Shown here: positions 1 to 9,504 of the stretch, piece by piece
How positions within the stretch are numbered: the stretch's first letter is position 1
How the letters are laid out: the number at the start of each line of letters is the position of its first letter
Assembly (NCBI GenBank): GCA_002280875.1
Contig: NCEV01000027.1
Location: 1-64,000, forward strand
Reading direction: 5' to 3'
Source of the DNA: Caulobacter sp. 32-67-35
GTDB lineage: Bacteria > Pseudomonadota > Alphaproteobacteria > Caulobacterales > Caulobacteraceae
Length of the DNA: 64,000 nt
Notes under the pieces: model-generated
The model's database searches: none
Seen by the model: only the letters and a program-made list of their open reading frames with translations
Told to the model about the DNA's origin: nothing
Program-made: the position numbers and the translations under genes

Positions 1-1392
<1,392 letters not shown>

Positions 1393-1532
1393 GGGCGCGC
1401 TCTTTGATCGCGAAGGTCAGGCCAAGCCTGACCGTTCGCCTGTTGAAATTGCGATCCTCACAAAACGGTGAAACTGTGCTGCTGTGCAAGCCAGCACGAC
1501 CGCTGATCGCGCTCCGTGGTGTGTCTTGTGTG

Positions 1533-1564
1533 GTAAAATTCTGTAAAACGGTAAAATTGTAAAA
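1533..1564. promoter_or_regulatory. Four GTAAAA repeats between pccB and its divergent regulator
   Basis: GTAAAA occurs at 1533, 1543, 1551 and 1559 (spacing 10, 8, 8), running up to the start codon of the regulator. A degenerate copy of the central part (AAAACGGTGAAA) lies at about 1463. The repeats are AT-rich in a GC-rich setting and sit between divergent genes whose regulator belongs to the short-chain fatty-acyl-CoA-responsive family. Operator function is inferred, not shown. Confidence 0.5.
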
Positions 1565-2985
1565 TGCGCGAGAAGCTGTTCATCGGTCCCAAGGTGCGTC
1601 GACTGCGTCTGGCTCTCGGCTGGAAGCTGGAACCCTGCGCCACACGCCTGGGTCTGTCCGTCAGCTATCTGTCGCAGATCGAGGCCAATCAGCGACCGGT
1701 GACGGCGCGGGTGCTGCTCGACATGATGCGCGTGTTTGAGGTCGACGCCACGGCATTGGACGCCGCCGATGACACGCGCCTGATCGCCGATCTGCGGGAG
1801 GCCATCGCCGACCAGCAGGACCAGGAGCAGGCTCCGGGCCTGGGGGAGCTCAAGCAGGCCGTGGCCAATACGCCCAACCTCGCCCGATCCTATCTGGCCC
1901 TGCACCACGCCTATCGCCGGCTGGACGAACGCCTGAAGGCCACAGAAGAGGCGGTGTCGTTGAGCGAAACCGTCGCGGCCAGCGCCCTGCTGCCCTACGA
2001 AGAGGTCCGTGACTTCTTTCACTACAAGAACAACTACATCCATAGTCTCGACGTCGCCGCTGAGGCCCTGTCGGAGAAGCTTGGCCTGGCCAGCGACGTT
2101 TCAGCCGAGACCGCGCTGGAGCGCCATCTAGGCGCCAGTCTTGGGATCACGGTGGCCCGGTCAATGGAACCTGGCCTCTTGCGGCGTTTTGACCGGGTGA
2201 GCGGAACCCTGACCCTTGGCGCGGCGGACGCGGCGACAACCCGCACCTTCCAGATGGCGTATCAGATTGTCTCCGAAGGGCTGTCAGACGCGGTGGAGTC
2301 CGAGCTTCGCGCAGCGGGGTTTCGCAGTGAGAGCGCCGCCAAGGTGTGTCGTACGGCGCTGTTCAACTACGCCGCCGGCGCGCTCCTGCTGCCCTATGAG
2401 CGGTTCCGCGCGGCGGCGCGGGCGGCGCGACATGACATCGAGCATTTGAGCCTGACGTTCCAGACCAGTCTGGAACAGGTGTGTCACCGCCTCAGCACCT
2501 TGCAGCGCCCGGGCGCCCGGGGGGTGCCGTTCTATTTCGTCCGGGTCGATCAGGCGGGCAATATCACCAAGCGCCATAGCGCCACGCGCCTTCAGTTCGC
2601 GCGGTTTGGCGGCGCCTGCCCGCTCTGGAACGTCCATGACGCCTTCGCACGGCCAGACAAGCTGCTGGTGCAACTGGCGCAGATGCCGGACGGCGTGCGC
2701 TATGTCTGCATCGCCAGCGGGGTGGTGAAGCGCTCGGGGTCCTATCTGCAGCCCGACCGACGCTACGCCCTGGGGCTCGGCTGCGAAGTTCAGTATGCTG
2801 ACGACCTGATCTATGCCGAAGGTCTCGACCTGGGTGGTCCTTCAACCCCCATCGGCGTCAGCTGCCGGATCTGTGAACGCAATGACTGCCCGCAGCGCGC
2901 GTTCCCGCCGGTTGACCGACGGTTCGATGTTCTGGAGGACGAGCGCCGGATCGTGCCGTTCTCGCTTCGCCCGGAGAACGGATAG
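1564..2985 (+). CDS. ScfR/PccR-type XRE-family regulator of propionyl-CoA carboxylase
   Basis: 473 residues. An N-terminal XRE helix-turn-helix (about residues 8-60; LGLSVSYLSQIEANQRPV) is followed by an ImmA/IrrE-like DUF955 region and a C-terminal DUF2083 region with conserved cysteines (GACPLWNVHDAF; CRICERNDCPQRAFPP). This is the layout of short-chain fatty-acyl-CoA regulators such as RamB and PccR. The mid region reads TFQMAYQIV where ImmA proteases carry HExxH, so zinc-protease activity is unlikely. Divergent placement from pccB suggests it controls that gene and itself, probably sensing an acyl-CoA. No Shine-Dalgarno is visible and the GTAAAA repeats reach the ATG, so the mRNA may be leaderless or nearly so. 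Confidence 0.88.
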   Translation: MREKLFIGPKVRRLRLALGWKLEPCATRLGLSVSYLSQIEANQRPVTARVLLDMMRVFEVDATALDAADDTRLIADLREAIADQQDQEQAPGLGELKQAVANTPNLARSYLALHHAYRRLDERLKATEEAVSLSETVAASALLPYEEVRDFFHYKNNYIHSLDVAAEALSEKLGLASDVSAETALERHLGASLGITVARSMEPGLLRRFDRVSGTLTLGAADAATTRTFQMAYQIVSEGLSDAVESELRAAGFRSESAAKVCRTALFNYAAGALLLPYERFRAAARAARHDIEHLSLTFQTSLEQVCHRLSTLQRPGARGVPFYFVRVDQAGNITKRHSATRLQFARFGGACPLWNVHDAFARPDKLLVQLAQMPDGVRYVCIASGVVKRSGSYLQPDRRYALGLGCEVQYADDLIYAEGLDLGGPSTPIGVSCRICERNDCPQRAFPPVDRRFDVLEDERRIVPFSLRPENG

Positions 2986-2988
2986 GTA

Positions 2989-4233
2989 TCAGGTCACGGC
3001 GTCGACGGCGGCATAGGCCGGGTCGCGCCAGAGTTCCGTCTCGATGATCTGGGCAAGGCGATCAACGGCGTCCCACACATCGACGAACCGAAGGTGCAGG
3101 GGCGCAAAGCCAAAGCGCAGGGTGGCGGGAGCCCGGAAGTCTCCGATGACGCCCCGAGCGATCAGGGCCTTCATGATCGGGTAGCCCGAAGGGTGATCGT
3201 AGGCGACATGGCCGCCGCGATCAGCGGGATCGGCCGGGCTGGCGAGCGCGAAGCCGGCGTCCGGCAGGCGCGCCGCCATCAGGTCCTGGAACAGCTTGCC
3301 GAGAGCCAGGGACTTGGCGCGGATCGCCCCGGTCCCGGCGCGCTCGATCATGTCCAGGCCAGCTTCGGTGGCCACCATGCTGAGGATCGGCTGGGTGCCC
3401 GTCAGCATGCGACCGATGCCTTCGGCCGGCCGAAAGTCGCGATCGAAGGCGAACGGCGCGCCATGACCCCACCAGCCGGTCAGGGGCTGGGCCGCCGCGC
3501 CCTGATGACGACTGGCCACGAACAGATAGGCCGGACCGCCGGGGCCGCCGTTGAGGTACTTGTAGGTGCAGCCCACTGCGAAATCGGCGTGACAGCCCTT
3601 CAGGTCGACCGGGATCGCGCCGGCGCTGTGGCACAGATCCCAGATCGCAAGCGCGCCGTGGGCATAGGCCTTGGCGGTGATGGCCGCCATGTCGAGCACG
3701 TGGGCGGTCTTGTAGTGGGCCTGGGTCAGGACGACGGCGGCGACATCGTCATCGATCGCGTCTTCGAGGGTGTCCTTCTCGGCGAAGCGGATCTGGTGAC
3801 CCTGGCCCAGCGACTCGATCAGACCCTGAACGATGTAATTGTTGGTCGGAAAGTTGCTGCCTTCCATCACGATCACGCGCCGGTCCCGGCGCAGGGCCAG
3901 GGCGGCGGAGACGACGCGGAAGAGGTTCAGGCTTGTTCCGTCCGTCAGCACCACTTCGCCCGGACCTGCGCCGATCAGGCGGGCCACCCGGTCGCCCAGG
4001 CGATAGGGCAGGGCGAACCACCCGGCCTTGTTCCAACTGGTGATCAGGCCGTCGGCCCATTCTTCCTGGGCCGCTTGAGCGAGGCGCGTGAGAGCGGCCT
4101 TTGGCGCCGGCCCCAGTGAGTTGCCGTTCAGATAGACCACGCCCTCCGGCAGGGCGAATTCGGTGACGAAGACCGCAAGCGGGTCTGCGGCGTCCATGGC
4201 CTGGGCGGCCGCGCGGGAAACGAGGTCTGACAT
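2989..4233 (-). CDS. kynU: Kynureninase
   Basis: PLP enzyme cleaving kynurenine to anthranilate and alanine in tryptophan breakdown. 414 residues, the usual family length. The predicted Schiff-base lysine is K225 in GCTYKYLNGGPGG, with WDLCHSAGA upstream. The N-terminal YLNGNSLGPAPKA and TDGTSLNLFR segments are typical. Its 3' end meets the end of the ScfR-type regulator (convergent, 3-base gap). No other kynurenine-pathway gene lies in the window. Confidence 0.95.
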   Translation of the reverse strand: MSDLVSRAAAQAMDAADPLAVFVTEFALPEGVVYLNGNSLGPAPKAALTRLAQAAQEEWADGLITSWNKAGWFALPYRLGDRVARLIGAGPGEVVLTDGTSLNLFRVVSAALALRRDRRVIVMEGSNFPTNNYIVQGLIESLGQGHQIRFAEKDTLEDAIDDDVAAVVLTQAHYKTAHVLDMAAITAKAYAHGALAIWDLCHSAGAIPVDLKGCHADFAVGCTYKYLNGGPGGPAYLFVASRHQGAAAQPLTGWWGHGAPFAFDRDFRPAEGIGRMLTGTQPILSMVATEAGLDMIERAGTGAIRAKSLALGKLFQDLMAARLPDAGFALASPADPADRGGHVAYDHPSGYPIMKALIARGVIGDFRAPATLRFGFAPLHLRFVDVWDAVDRLAQIIETELWRDPAYAAVDAVT

Positions 4234-4251
4234 GGTTTTGGTGCTGCTGCG

Positions 4252-4768
4252 TCAGCCGCCGAATGACCGGCCGCCGCCAAACCCGCCCCGCGAGATCACC
4301 GAGCTGCGGCTCTGGACCCGCGTGGGCGCATCGGCGCGAGGCGCGTCGAAGCTCTCTGAACGCACCCGCGTCCGGCCCGTGACATAGTCCCGAGACAGAG
4401 GGTAGCCGCTGCCGCCGTAATAGGTTCCGTCGCGGTCGCGATACATCGGCGCGCCGCGATAGCCGCCGCCCATGTTGTTCAGCGCCTGGCCGATGATGAA
4501 GCCGGTCAGCAGGGGCGTGAAGAAGCTGCCGTTCTGGCCCGAGCGCGGAACGCACTGGTCGACGCCATAGCGCTCTTCGCAGGACTGCTGATCGCTGAAC
4601 TTCGGCGCGTTCTCGGCGCTGTCCTTCTGGGCCTGGGCCAAGGTGGTTTCGCACTGCTCGGCGGTGAGCGTTGTCGCAGGCTGTGATCGAGACGGCCGCG
4701 CCGGCCATCAGGGTTGTGAGGGTGAGGCTGCGCGAGCGCTTCAGGCGAGGTTGGGATTGATCGGTCAT
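4252..4768 (-). pseudogene. DUF1190 (YjfM-like) lipoprotein, frame broken near 4655
   Basis: The N-terminal part (start 4768, MTDQSQPRLKRSRSLTL) is a lysine/arginine-rich signal region ending AAVSITACDN, like other DUF1190 members. About 37 codons in, the reading continues in another frame (TAEQCETTLAQAQKD, then FSDQQSCEERYG and a glycine-rich tail ending RGGFGGGRSFGG). The downstream frame has a TGA before any ATG, so it is not a separate gene. The join is near 4650-4660. Total length is shorter than E. coli YjfM (about 212 residues, from memory), so more than one base may be missing. It ends the leftward arm of the split yjf cluster, 8 bases after the DUF350 gene. Sequencing or assembly error is as likely as a real pseudogene. 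Confidence 0.75.
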
Positions 4769-4776
4769 GGCGCGGC

Positions 4777-5190
4777 TCACGCCGTCATGCAGGCGGCGTT
4801 GAGCAAGCCCACCGCCAGAGAGATGCTGGCCAGATATACGCCCGCCGCCAGCTCGCCGCGCTCGATGCGGGCGGCGACGTCCTTCATCACGACCACGCGG
4901 ATCAGAGTGAAGGCGGCGATCTGGATCACGCCGGCGAGGGCGGCCCAGGCGCAGAACTCGATCAGCGAGACCGTGTTGCTCAGCGCCGAGGCCAGCGGCA
5001 GCACATAGCCGACCAGCGCCCCGCCCAGGGCCAGGGCGGCGGCGACATTGCCTTCGCGGATCAGCGTGCCCTCGTGATAGGGCGTCACCCACTGGTAGAT
5101 GACCTTGAAGGCCACGGTGAACAGGCCGGCGGCGACGAAGGCCACCAGGAAGGCGAGGGCGCTGGTGGCGAACCCGTGAAGATCGAACAT
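4777..5190 (-). CDS. DUF350 inner-membrane protein (YjfL-like)
   Basis: 137 residues with four clear hydrophobic segments (from residues about 10, 47, 72 and 113). Charged residues lie inside some helices, as in the DUF350/UPF0719 family. The start ATG at 5188-5190 gives MFDLHGFATSALAF; a longer upstream frame overlaps the DUF2491 gene and was not used. It lies between DUF2491 and DUF1190 in the same order as yjfK-yjfL-yjfM. Molecular function unknown. The association with a PspA-like protein and an ATP-grasp ligase suggests a membrane component of an envelope system. Confidence 0.88.
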   Translation of the reverse strand: MFDLHGFATSALAFLVAFVAAGLFTVAFKVIYQWVTPYHEGTLIREGNVAAALALGGALVGYVLPLASALSNTVSLIEFCAWAALAGVIQIAAFTLIRVVVMKDVAARIERGELAAGVYLASISLAVGLLNAACMTA

Positions 5191-5209
5191 GGTCTTTCCG
5201 TCTTTCTCG

Positions 5210-5851
5210 TCAGGCTTTGAATTCGCCGGCTTCCAGAGGGATGCCCAGCATGATCTCGAACGAGACCTCATGGTCTTCGGTCTCCTGCTCGATGGCGAGC
5301 AGAAGTTCGCGCCCCTCTTCGGGAAGGTCGCGGGCAAACAGCATTGACGTCTGGAAGATGCGCCGATCGGGCACGCCGTCCCGGTCGTCGTGTAGGTCTT
5401 CCCAGAAGGTGACAGGGTCCTGGCTTTCGGCCTCGTCGCCGAACCACAGGCGCGGATACTCGGCCAGGCCCTTGGCGGTGAAGGTGCGGGCCCGCAGTCG
5501 CGCGGCCCAGGCCTCACGGTCGGCGCGGCTGCCGGGATAGGCGCTGTCCCAGGGCACGAAAACCGTCACGTCGGTTAGCCGCTGGCCCTCGCGATCGTCG
5601 GACACGGCCTGAAACATCACATGGTCATCGGTATAGAAGCGGTGGACGAACCCGCCGTCCTTCAGATCGACCAGCCCCTGGGCGGTGATTTCCAGCGTGT
5701 CGCGGTCCAGCGAGAATCGGGTGTCGCCGCCAAAGCGTCGCCAGGCCAGGGTATCGAGCCAGACGGTTCGGCCCAGCGTGACGTTGCGAATGGCGGGCAG
5801 GGCTCGCGCGGCGAGCGCTGCGTCCTTGCGTCCGAAAAGCTTGCTGAACAT
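5210..5851 (-). CDS. DUF2491 protein (YjfK-like)
   Basis: 213 residues, cytoplasmic, no signal peptide or membrane segment. Features of the DUF2491 family are visible: a central GFVHRFYTDDHVMFQ segment and a C-terminal IEQETEDHEVSFEIMLGIPLE block. Start is ATG 5849-5851; a TTG one codon upstream is possible. First gene of the leftward arm (DUF2491-DUF350-DUF1190), divergent from the DUF2170/PspA/ATP-grasp arm across a 185-base region with a tandem repeat. Biochemical function unknown. Confidence 0.85.
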   Translation of the reverse strand: MFSKLFGRKDAALAARALPAIRNVTLGRTVWLDTLAWRRFGGDTRFSLDRDTLEITAQGLVDLKDGGFVHRFYTDDHVMFQAVSDDREGQRLTDVTVFVPWDSAYPGSRADREAWAARLRARTFTAKGLAEYPRLWFGDEAESQDPVTFWEDLHDDRDGVPDRRIFQTSMLFARDLPEEGRELLLAIEQETEDHEVSFEIMLGIPLEAGEFKA

Positions 5852-5902
5852 CAAAAGCGGACCCGGTGGCTACTCCCCTACCTCTACGACGCCCGCCCGT
5901 TA

Positions 5903-5931
5903 CGCAAAAGGGGGCCGCGCAAAAGGGGCCG
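5903..5931. repeat. Tandem direct repeat in the divergent yjf promoter region
   Basis: Two adjoining copies of CGCAAAAGGGG(G)CCG at 5903-5917 and 5918-5931, differing by one G. They are nearly central in the space between the two divergent arms of the yjf-like cluster (5852-6036). Position and repetition suggest a regulator binding site shared by both arms. Nothing identifies the regulator. Confidence 0.5.
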
Positions 5932-6036
5932 CGCCATTACCAACTTGTCATGGCGAGCGGACGATCGATGCTCTCGACGACTGGCGTTCGCCCTCCCATC
6001 TTGTATGAAACGCCATCCCTTGGAGGACACGACCCG

Positions 6037-6462
6037 ATGACGACCCCTGCCTGGACTGTTCGCTCGCTACAGACCGCCCTGTCGGATGGCCTCAGCGACG
6101 CCATGACGGCCCGCGTCGTCGAGGGCGCAGATCCCATCCTGCTGGTCACCATGCACGAGCAGGGCGACTTGGAGATCTTCGTCAGCGTCAGCGACCAGCA
6201 GATCGCCGCCTCGGTCCTGCTGTGGCCCGTCGACGAGCAGGAAGACCGCCACGCCTTCAACGAATTCCTGCTCAAGGCGCAAAAGCTGGTGCCGCTGTCA
6301 AACTTCGGCATCGGCACCGTGGGCGACCGCGACTATTACGAGCTGTTCGGCGAACTGGCCCCGTCCTCGTCGCTGGACGACATCCTGATCGAGCTGCGTG
6401 TGCTGGCCGAGAACGCCATCGAGGCGGCTTCTGACCTGCGCACGTCCTTCACCCCCGCCTGA
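6037..6462 (+). CDS. DUF2170 protein (YjfI-like)
   Basis: 141 residues, acidic, soluble. It matches the DUF2170 family by the central HEQGDLEIFVSVSDQQI and DEQEDRHAFNEFLLKAQK segments and by position before a PspA-family gene. The ATG at 6037 is preceded by TTGGAGGAC at good spacing; longer in-frame extensions lack a comparable ribosome site. First gene of the rightward arm (DUF2170-PspA-ATP-grasp). Function unknown. Confidence 0.87.
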   Translation: MTTPAWTVRSLQTALSDGLSDAMTARVVEGADPILLVTMHEQGDLEIFVSVSDQQIAASVLLWPVDEQEDRHAFNEFLLKAQKLVPLSNFGIGTVGDRDYYELFGELAPSSSLDDILIELRVLAENAIEAASDLRTSFTPA

Positions 6463-6483
6463 TTTCGATTTCGGAGACCTCTC

Positions 6484-7209
6484 ATGTCCATCTGGCGCAA
6501 GCTGTTCACCCTGGGCCGCGCGGGCGCGCATGAAGCCTCGGCCGCCGTCGTCGACGCCAACGCCATCCGGATCCTGGACCAGGAAATCCGCGACGCGGAC
6601 ACGGCTCAGGGCAAGGCCCGCGACGACATGGCCACCCTGGTGGCCCGTCGCCGGATCCTGGAAAAGGAAGTCGCCAGCTTTCGCGAGCAGGTGATCAAGT
6701 ACGAGGGCTCGGCCCGCGCCGCCGTCACCAAGGGCGACATGGACCTGGCCCGCCAGGTGGCCCAGCGCATCGCCGATCTCGAACAGGACATCGCGCTGAA
6801 GGAGCCCCAGATCGGCGACATGCGCGCCGCCGAGGAGCAACTGCATCAGGCCATCACCGCCACCGACCGCCGCATCGAGACCCTGCGCCGCGAAGTCGAG
6901 GTCGTGAAGGTCAATGAGTCGGTCCAGAAGGCCCAGGCCTCGGTTGCGGCGCGCGGCGCTGGCGCCGGCTCGTCGCTCGGCTCGGCCGCCGATAGCCTGG
7001 CCCGCATCAAGGAACGCCAAGCCATCCGCGGCGAGCGCATCAAGGCCGCCGGCGAACTGGAAGACCGTCGTACGGGCGCCGATCTGGACGAGAAGCTGCG
7101 CTTGGCCGGCATCGGCCCCGGCCAGTCGTCGGCCGACGACATCCTGGCCAGTCTCGCCCCGCCGGCCGCCGCCCCGCTGCAGATCGAGCAGAAGTCGAGC
7201 GAAACCTAG
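6484..7209 (+). CDS. PspA/IM30-family protein (YjfJ-like)
   Basis: 241 residues, almost wholly alpha-helical and charged, with long coiled-coil stretches (about residues 30-150), as in phage-shock protein A and Vipp1. No signal peptide. The family assembles ESCRT-III-like polymers on the inner face of the cytoplasmic membrane and responds to membrane stress. The alanine-glycine-rich linker near residues 155-170 and the C-terminal LRLAGIGPGQSSADDILASL helix are typical of the YjfJ branch. It lies 21 bases after the DUF2170 gene and 5 before the ATP-grasp gene, so the three are surely co-transcribed. Confidence 0.9.
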   Translation: MSIWRKLFTLGRAGAHEASAAVVDANAIRILDQEIRDADTAQGKARDDMATLVARRRILEKEVASFREQVIKYEGSARAAVTKGDMDLARQVAQRIADLEQDIALKEPQIGDMRAAEEQLHQAITATDRRIETLRREVEVVKVNESVQKAQASVAARGAGAGSSLGSAADSLARIKERQAIRGERIKAAGELEDRRTGADLDEKLRLAGIGPGQSSADDILASLAPPAAAPLQIEQKSSET

Positions 7210-7214
7210 AGCGC

Positions 7215-8381
7215 ATGCGCCGACTTGACCTGACGCCGCGCGCCGACTGGCAGGCAAAGGCCGACGCCGTCGGCTTCGTCTATCACCACACCGACGGCCA
7301 GCCCTATTGGGACGAGTCTGCGGCCTATGCCTTCACCCTGGCCCAGATCGAGGACGATCTGGAGCCGGCGGCGGCGGAGCTGCATGAGCTTTGCCTGGAC
7401 CTGGTCGATGAGGCGGTCGGCAGTGAAGCCCTGATGACCCGGCTGGCGATCCCGCCCGAGCACCAGGACTTCATCGCCGCGTCCTGGCGCGCCAAGGAGC
7501 CGCCGCTCTATGGCCGCTTCGACTTCGGCTATGACGGCGTCGGCAAGCCCAAGCTCTACGAATACAACGCCGACACGCCGACCAGCGTGTTCGAAGCGGC
7601 GACCTTCCAGTGGCTATGGCTGGAAGAGTTGCTCGCCTCTGGCGCCTTGCCGACTGGGACTGACCAGTTCAACAGCCTGTTCGAAGCCCTACGTGACCGG
7701 TTCAGCACCGTGTTCCCGAGCGGCGGTTTCGTGCACTTCGCCAGCGACGCCCAGGCCGTCGAGGATCGCCAGACCGTGCGCTTCCTTGAGGACCTGGCGC
7801 TTCAGGCCGGTCTGGACCCGAAGTTCGTCGCCATCGACGCGATCGGCGTCAACGGCGAGGGACAGTTTGTCGATACCGAGGGCTTCATCGTCCAGGCGGC
7901 GTTCAAGCTCTATCCATGGGAGTTCATGCTGCGCGAACCCTATGCCGTCCACCTGAAGACGGCGGGCGTGCGCTGGCTGGAGCCGCCTTGGAAGGCGATC
8001 CTGTCCAACAAGGGTATCCTGCCCCTGCTTTGGGAGCGTCACCCGGGGCATCCCAACCTGCTGGAAGCCTATTTCGAGCACGACCCGCGCGCTTCGGCGC
8101 TGGGGCCACGTTATGTGCGCAAGCCGCTGTTCTCGCGGGAAGGCGCCAATGTCGAGCTCTTTGGCCTCGGTGCGAGCCACGAGCCCGTGCTGGATCAGGG
8201 CTATGGCCAGGAAGGCGCGATCGTGCAGGCCTATCACCCGCCACCGACCTTTGCCGGCAAGCATCCTGTGGTGGGGGCCTGGATGGTCGGCAACGCGCCG
8301 GCTGGCATGGGCATCCGCGAGGACGACAGCGTGGTCACCAAGAACCTCGCGCGCTTTGTTCCGCATATCATCGAGGCTTGA
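7215..8381 (+). CDS. Glutathionylspermidine synthase-type ATP-grasp ligase (YjfC/YgiC-like)
   Basis: 388 residues, the length of E. coli YjfC. ATP-grasp family of the glutathionylspermidine-synthase C-terminal domain, which makes amide bonds between a carboxylate and an amine. Recognisable blocks are GRFDFGYDG, LYEYNADTPTS, EPPWKAILSNKGILPLLW, RKPLFSREGANV and the C-terminal VGAWMVGN. There is no N-terminal amidase half, so it is a ligase-only member. The natural substrate is unknown; polyamine or peptide tagging of an envelope component is an inference from its relatives. The start 5 bases after the PspA-like stop implies translational linkage. A small GC hairpin follows at 8387-8399. Confidence 0.92.
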   Translation: MRRLDLTPRADWQAKADAVGFVYHHTDGQPYWDESAAYAFTLAQIEDDLEPAAAELHELCLDLVDEAVGSEALMTRLAIPPEHQDFIAASWRAKEPPLYGRFDFGYDGVGKPKLYEYNADTPTSVFEAATFQWLWLEELLASGALPTGTDQFNSLFEALRDRFSTVFPSGGFVHFASDAQAVEDRQTVRFLEDLALQAGLDPKFVAIDAIGVNGEGQFVDTEGFIVQAAFKLYPWEFMLREPYAVHLKTAGVRWLEPPWKAILSNKGILPLLWERHPGHPNLLEAYFEHDPRASALGPRYVRKPLFSREGANVELFGLGASHEPVLDQGYGQEGAIVQAYHPPPTFAGKHPVVGAWMVGNAPAGMGIREDDSVVTKNLARFVPHIIEA

Positions 8382-8527
8382 GGCGACCCCGGATCGGGGG
8401 GCTCAATTCGCCTGACGGGCGTAATCGCGCTTGCGGTCCGACCCGGGATCACTCCAACGTGACGCAACGGCCGCGTGCGCGATGCGCCCAGGCTTGAAAA
8501 CACACAGAGACCAACGTCGGGGGAATG

Positions 8528-8872
8528 ATGACTTCGGAACAGGACAGCGCGGGTTCGAGCATAGCCGCGATTTTGGCGGCCGTTTCGGCGGAGATGTCGA
8601 TCGCTGCCGAGGCCTGCGGAAAGCTGGACGACGCGCTGGGGCAGATCCTGGCGGTCAGCCCGCCGGAAAGCCGCAACCAGGTGATGCAGGAGTTGCATAC
8701 CGTGGACCTGCTGGCCCAGCACATCACCGCCGTAACCGACTTCACCCATCGACTGGCCTTGATCGCCTCGACGGACGACTCTCTGGCGGTCGATGACGCG
8801 CTGTCGGCCATCACCCTGGGGGCTGTGGCCGAACGGCTGCGGGCCAGTCTGGCCGCAGCGAAGGCAGACTGA
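8528..8872 (+). CDS. Small helical protein of unknown function
   Basis: 114 residues, mostly predicted helix, slightly acidic, no signal or membrane segment. Central stretch ESRNQVMQELHTVDLLAQHI is followed by VTDFTHRLALI. I do not recognise the family. The helical, four-helix-bundle-like pattern is reminiscent of chemotaxis or flagellar accessory proteins, but no diagnostic motif is present. GGGGGAA precedes two adjacent ATG codons (8525 and 8528); the second has better spacing. It ends 3 bases before the next gene. Confidence 0.7.
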   Translation: MTSEQDSAGSSIAAILAAVSAEMSIAAEACGKLDDALGQILAVSPPESRNQVMQELHTVDLLAQHITAVTDFTHRLALIASTDDSLAVDDALSAITLGAVAERLRASLAAAKAD

Positions 8873-8875
8873 TCC

Positions 8876-9448
8876 ATGCCGAGGGATTCCGAGCAGCCCT
8901 CGCTGTTTGGCTTCGAGGCCGCGCCGCGCGACAAGCATCTGATCCTGATGATCTATCCAGATCAGCAGGCGACGGCTGAAGCCCAGCGGCGAGCCCGGCG
9001 CTATCAGCTCGATAACGGGCTGGGCGGCGTCATCTTCGATCCCGACCTGATGCACATCACGCTCGGCCACTTTGACTACTGGGACGACGTGCCGGCGAGC
9101 CTGATCGAGCGGATTTCTCGCGCGGCGTCCAAACTATCCATGGCGCCGTTCGAGGTGTCGTTCGACCAGATCGGCGGTTTCCCCAAGACCGTGGTGCTAC
9201 GCGGCGGCGAGGGGCTGAGGGCGCTCGAAGCGTTCCAAGCCGCGCTTCGCCAGGCCTTGGCCTGGGAGAAGCTCGACGGCGCGCACATGAATTTCACGCC
9301 TCACGTGACGGTCGTGTATGGCCAGCCCGGCGCGGTGGTCGCGGCCATCGAGCCCGTCACCTGGACCGTGAAGGACTTCGCTCTGGTTATCAGCCACCAC
9401 GGCAAGGGGCGGCATGAAGTGTTGGCTCGCTATCCGCTGGTCGGTTGA
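8876..9448 (+). CDS. 2H phosphoesterase (2'-5' RNA ligase-like)
   Basis: 190 residues with the two signature HxT motifs of the 2H superfamily: HITLGHF (about residue 61) and HVTVVYG (about residue 143). Members act as cyclic phosphodiesterases or 2'-5' RNA ligases on RNA ends or nucleotides. The length and the GLGGVIFDPDLMHITLGHFD context fit the ThpR/LigT branch. Follows the helical hypothetical gene by 3 bases, so probably co-transcribed. Exact substrate unknown. Confidence 0.85.
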   Translation: MPRDSEQPSLFGFEAAPRDKHLILMIYPDQQATAEAQRRARRYQLDNGLGGVIFDPDLMHITLGHFDYWDDVPASLIERISRAASKLSMAPFEVSFDQIGGFPKTVVLRGGEGLRALEAFQAALRQALAWEKLDGAHMNFTPHVTVVYGQPGAVVAAIEPVTWTVKDFALVISHHGKGRHEVLARYPLVG

Positions 9449-9504
9449 CTTGCGCCCATGGGCGGGCACGGCTACCCGTCGCCGTCTTCAGGAAAGGACT
9501 GGCG

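Noticed and set aside
4640..4670. Programmed ribosomal frameshift in the DUF1190 gene
   Set aside because: No slippery heptamer or downstream pseudoknot is visible, and similar lesions occur in three other genes where programmed shifting is unknown.
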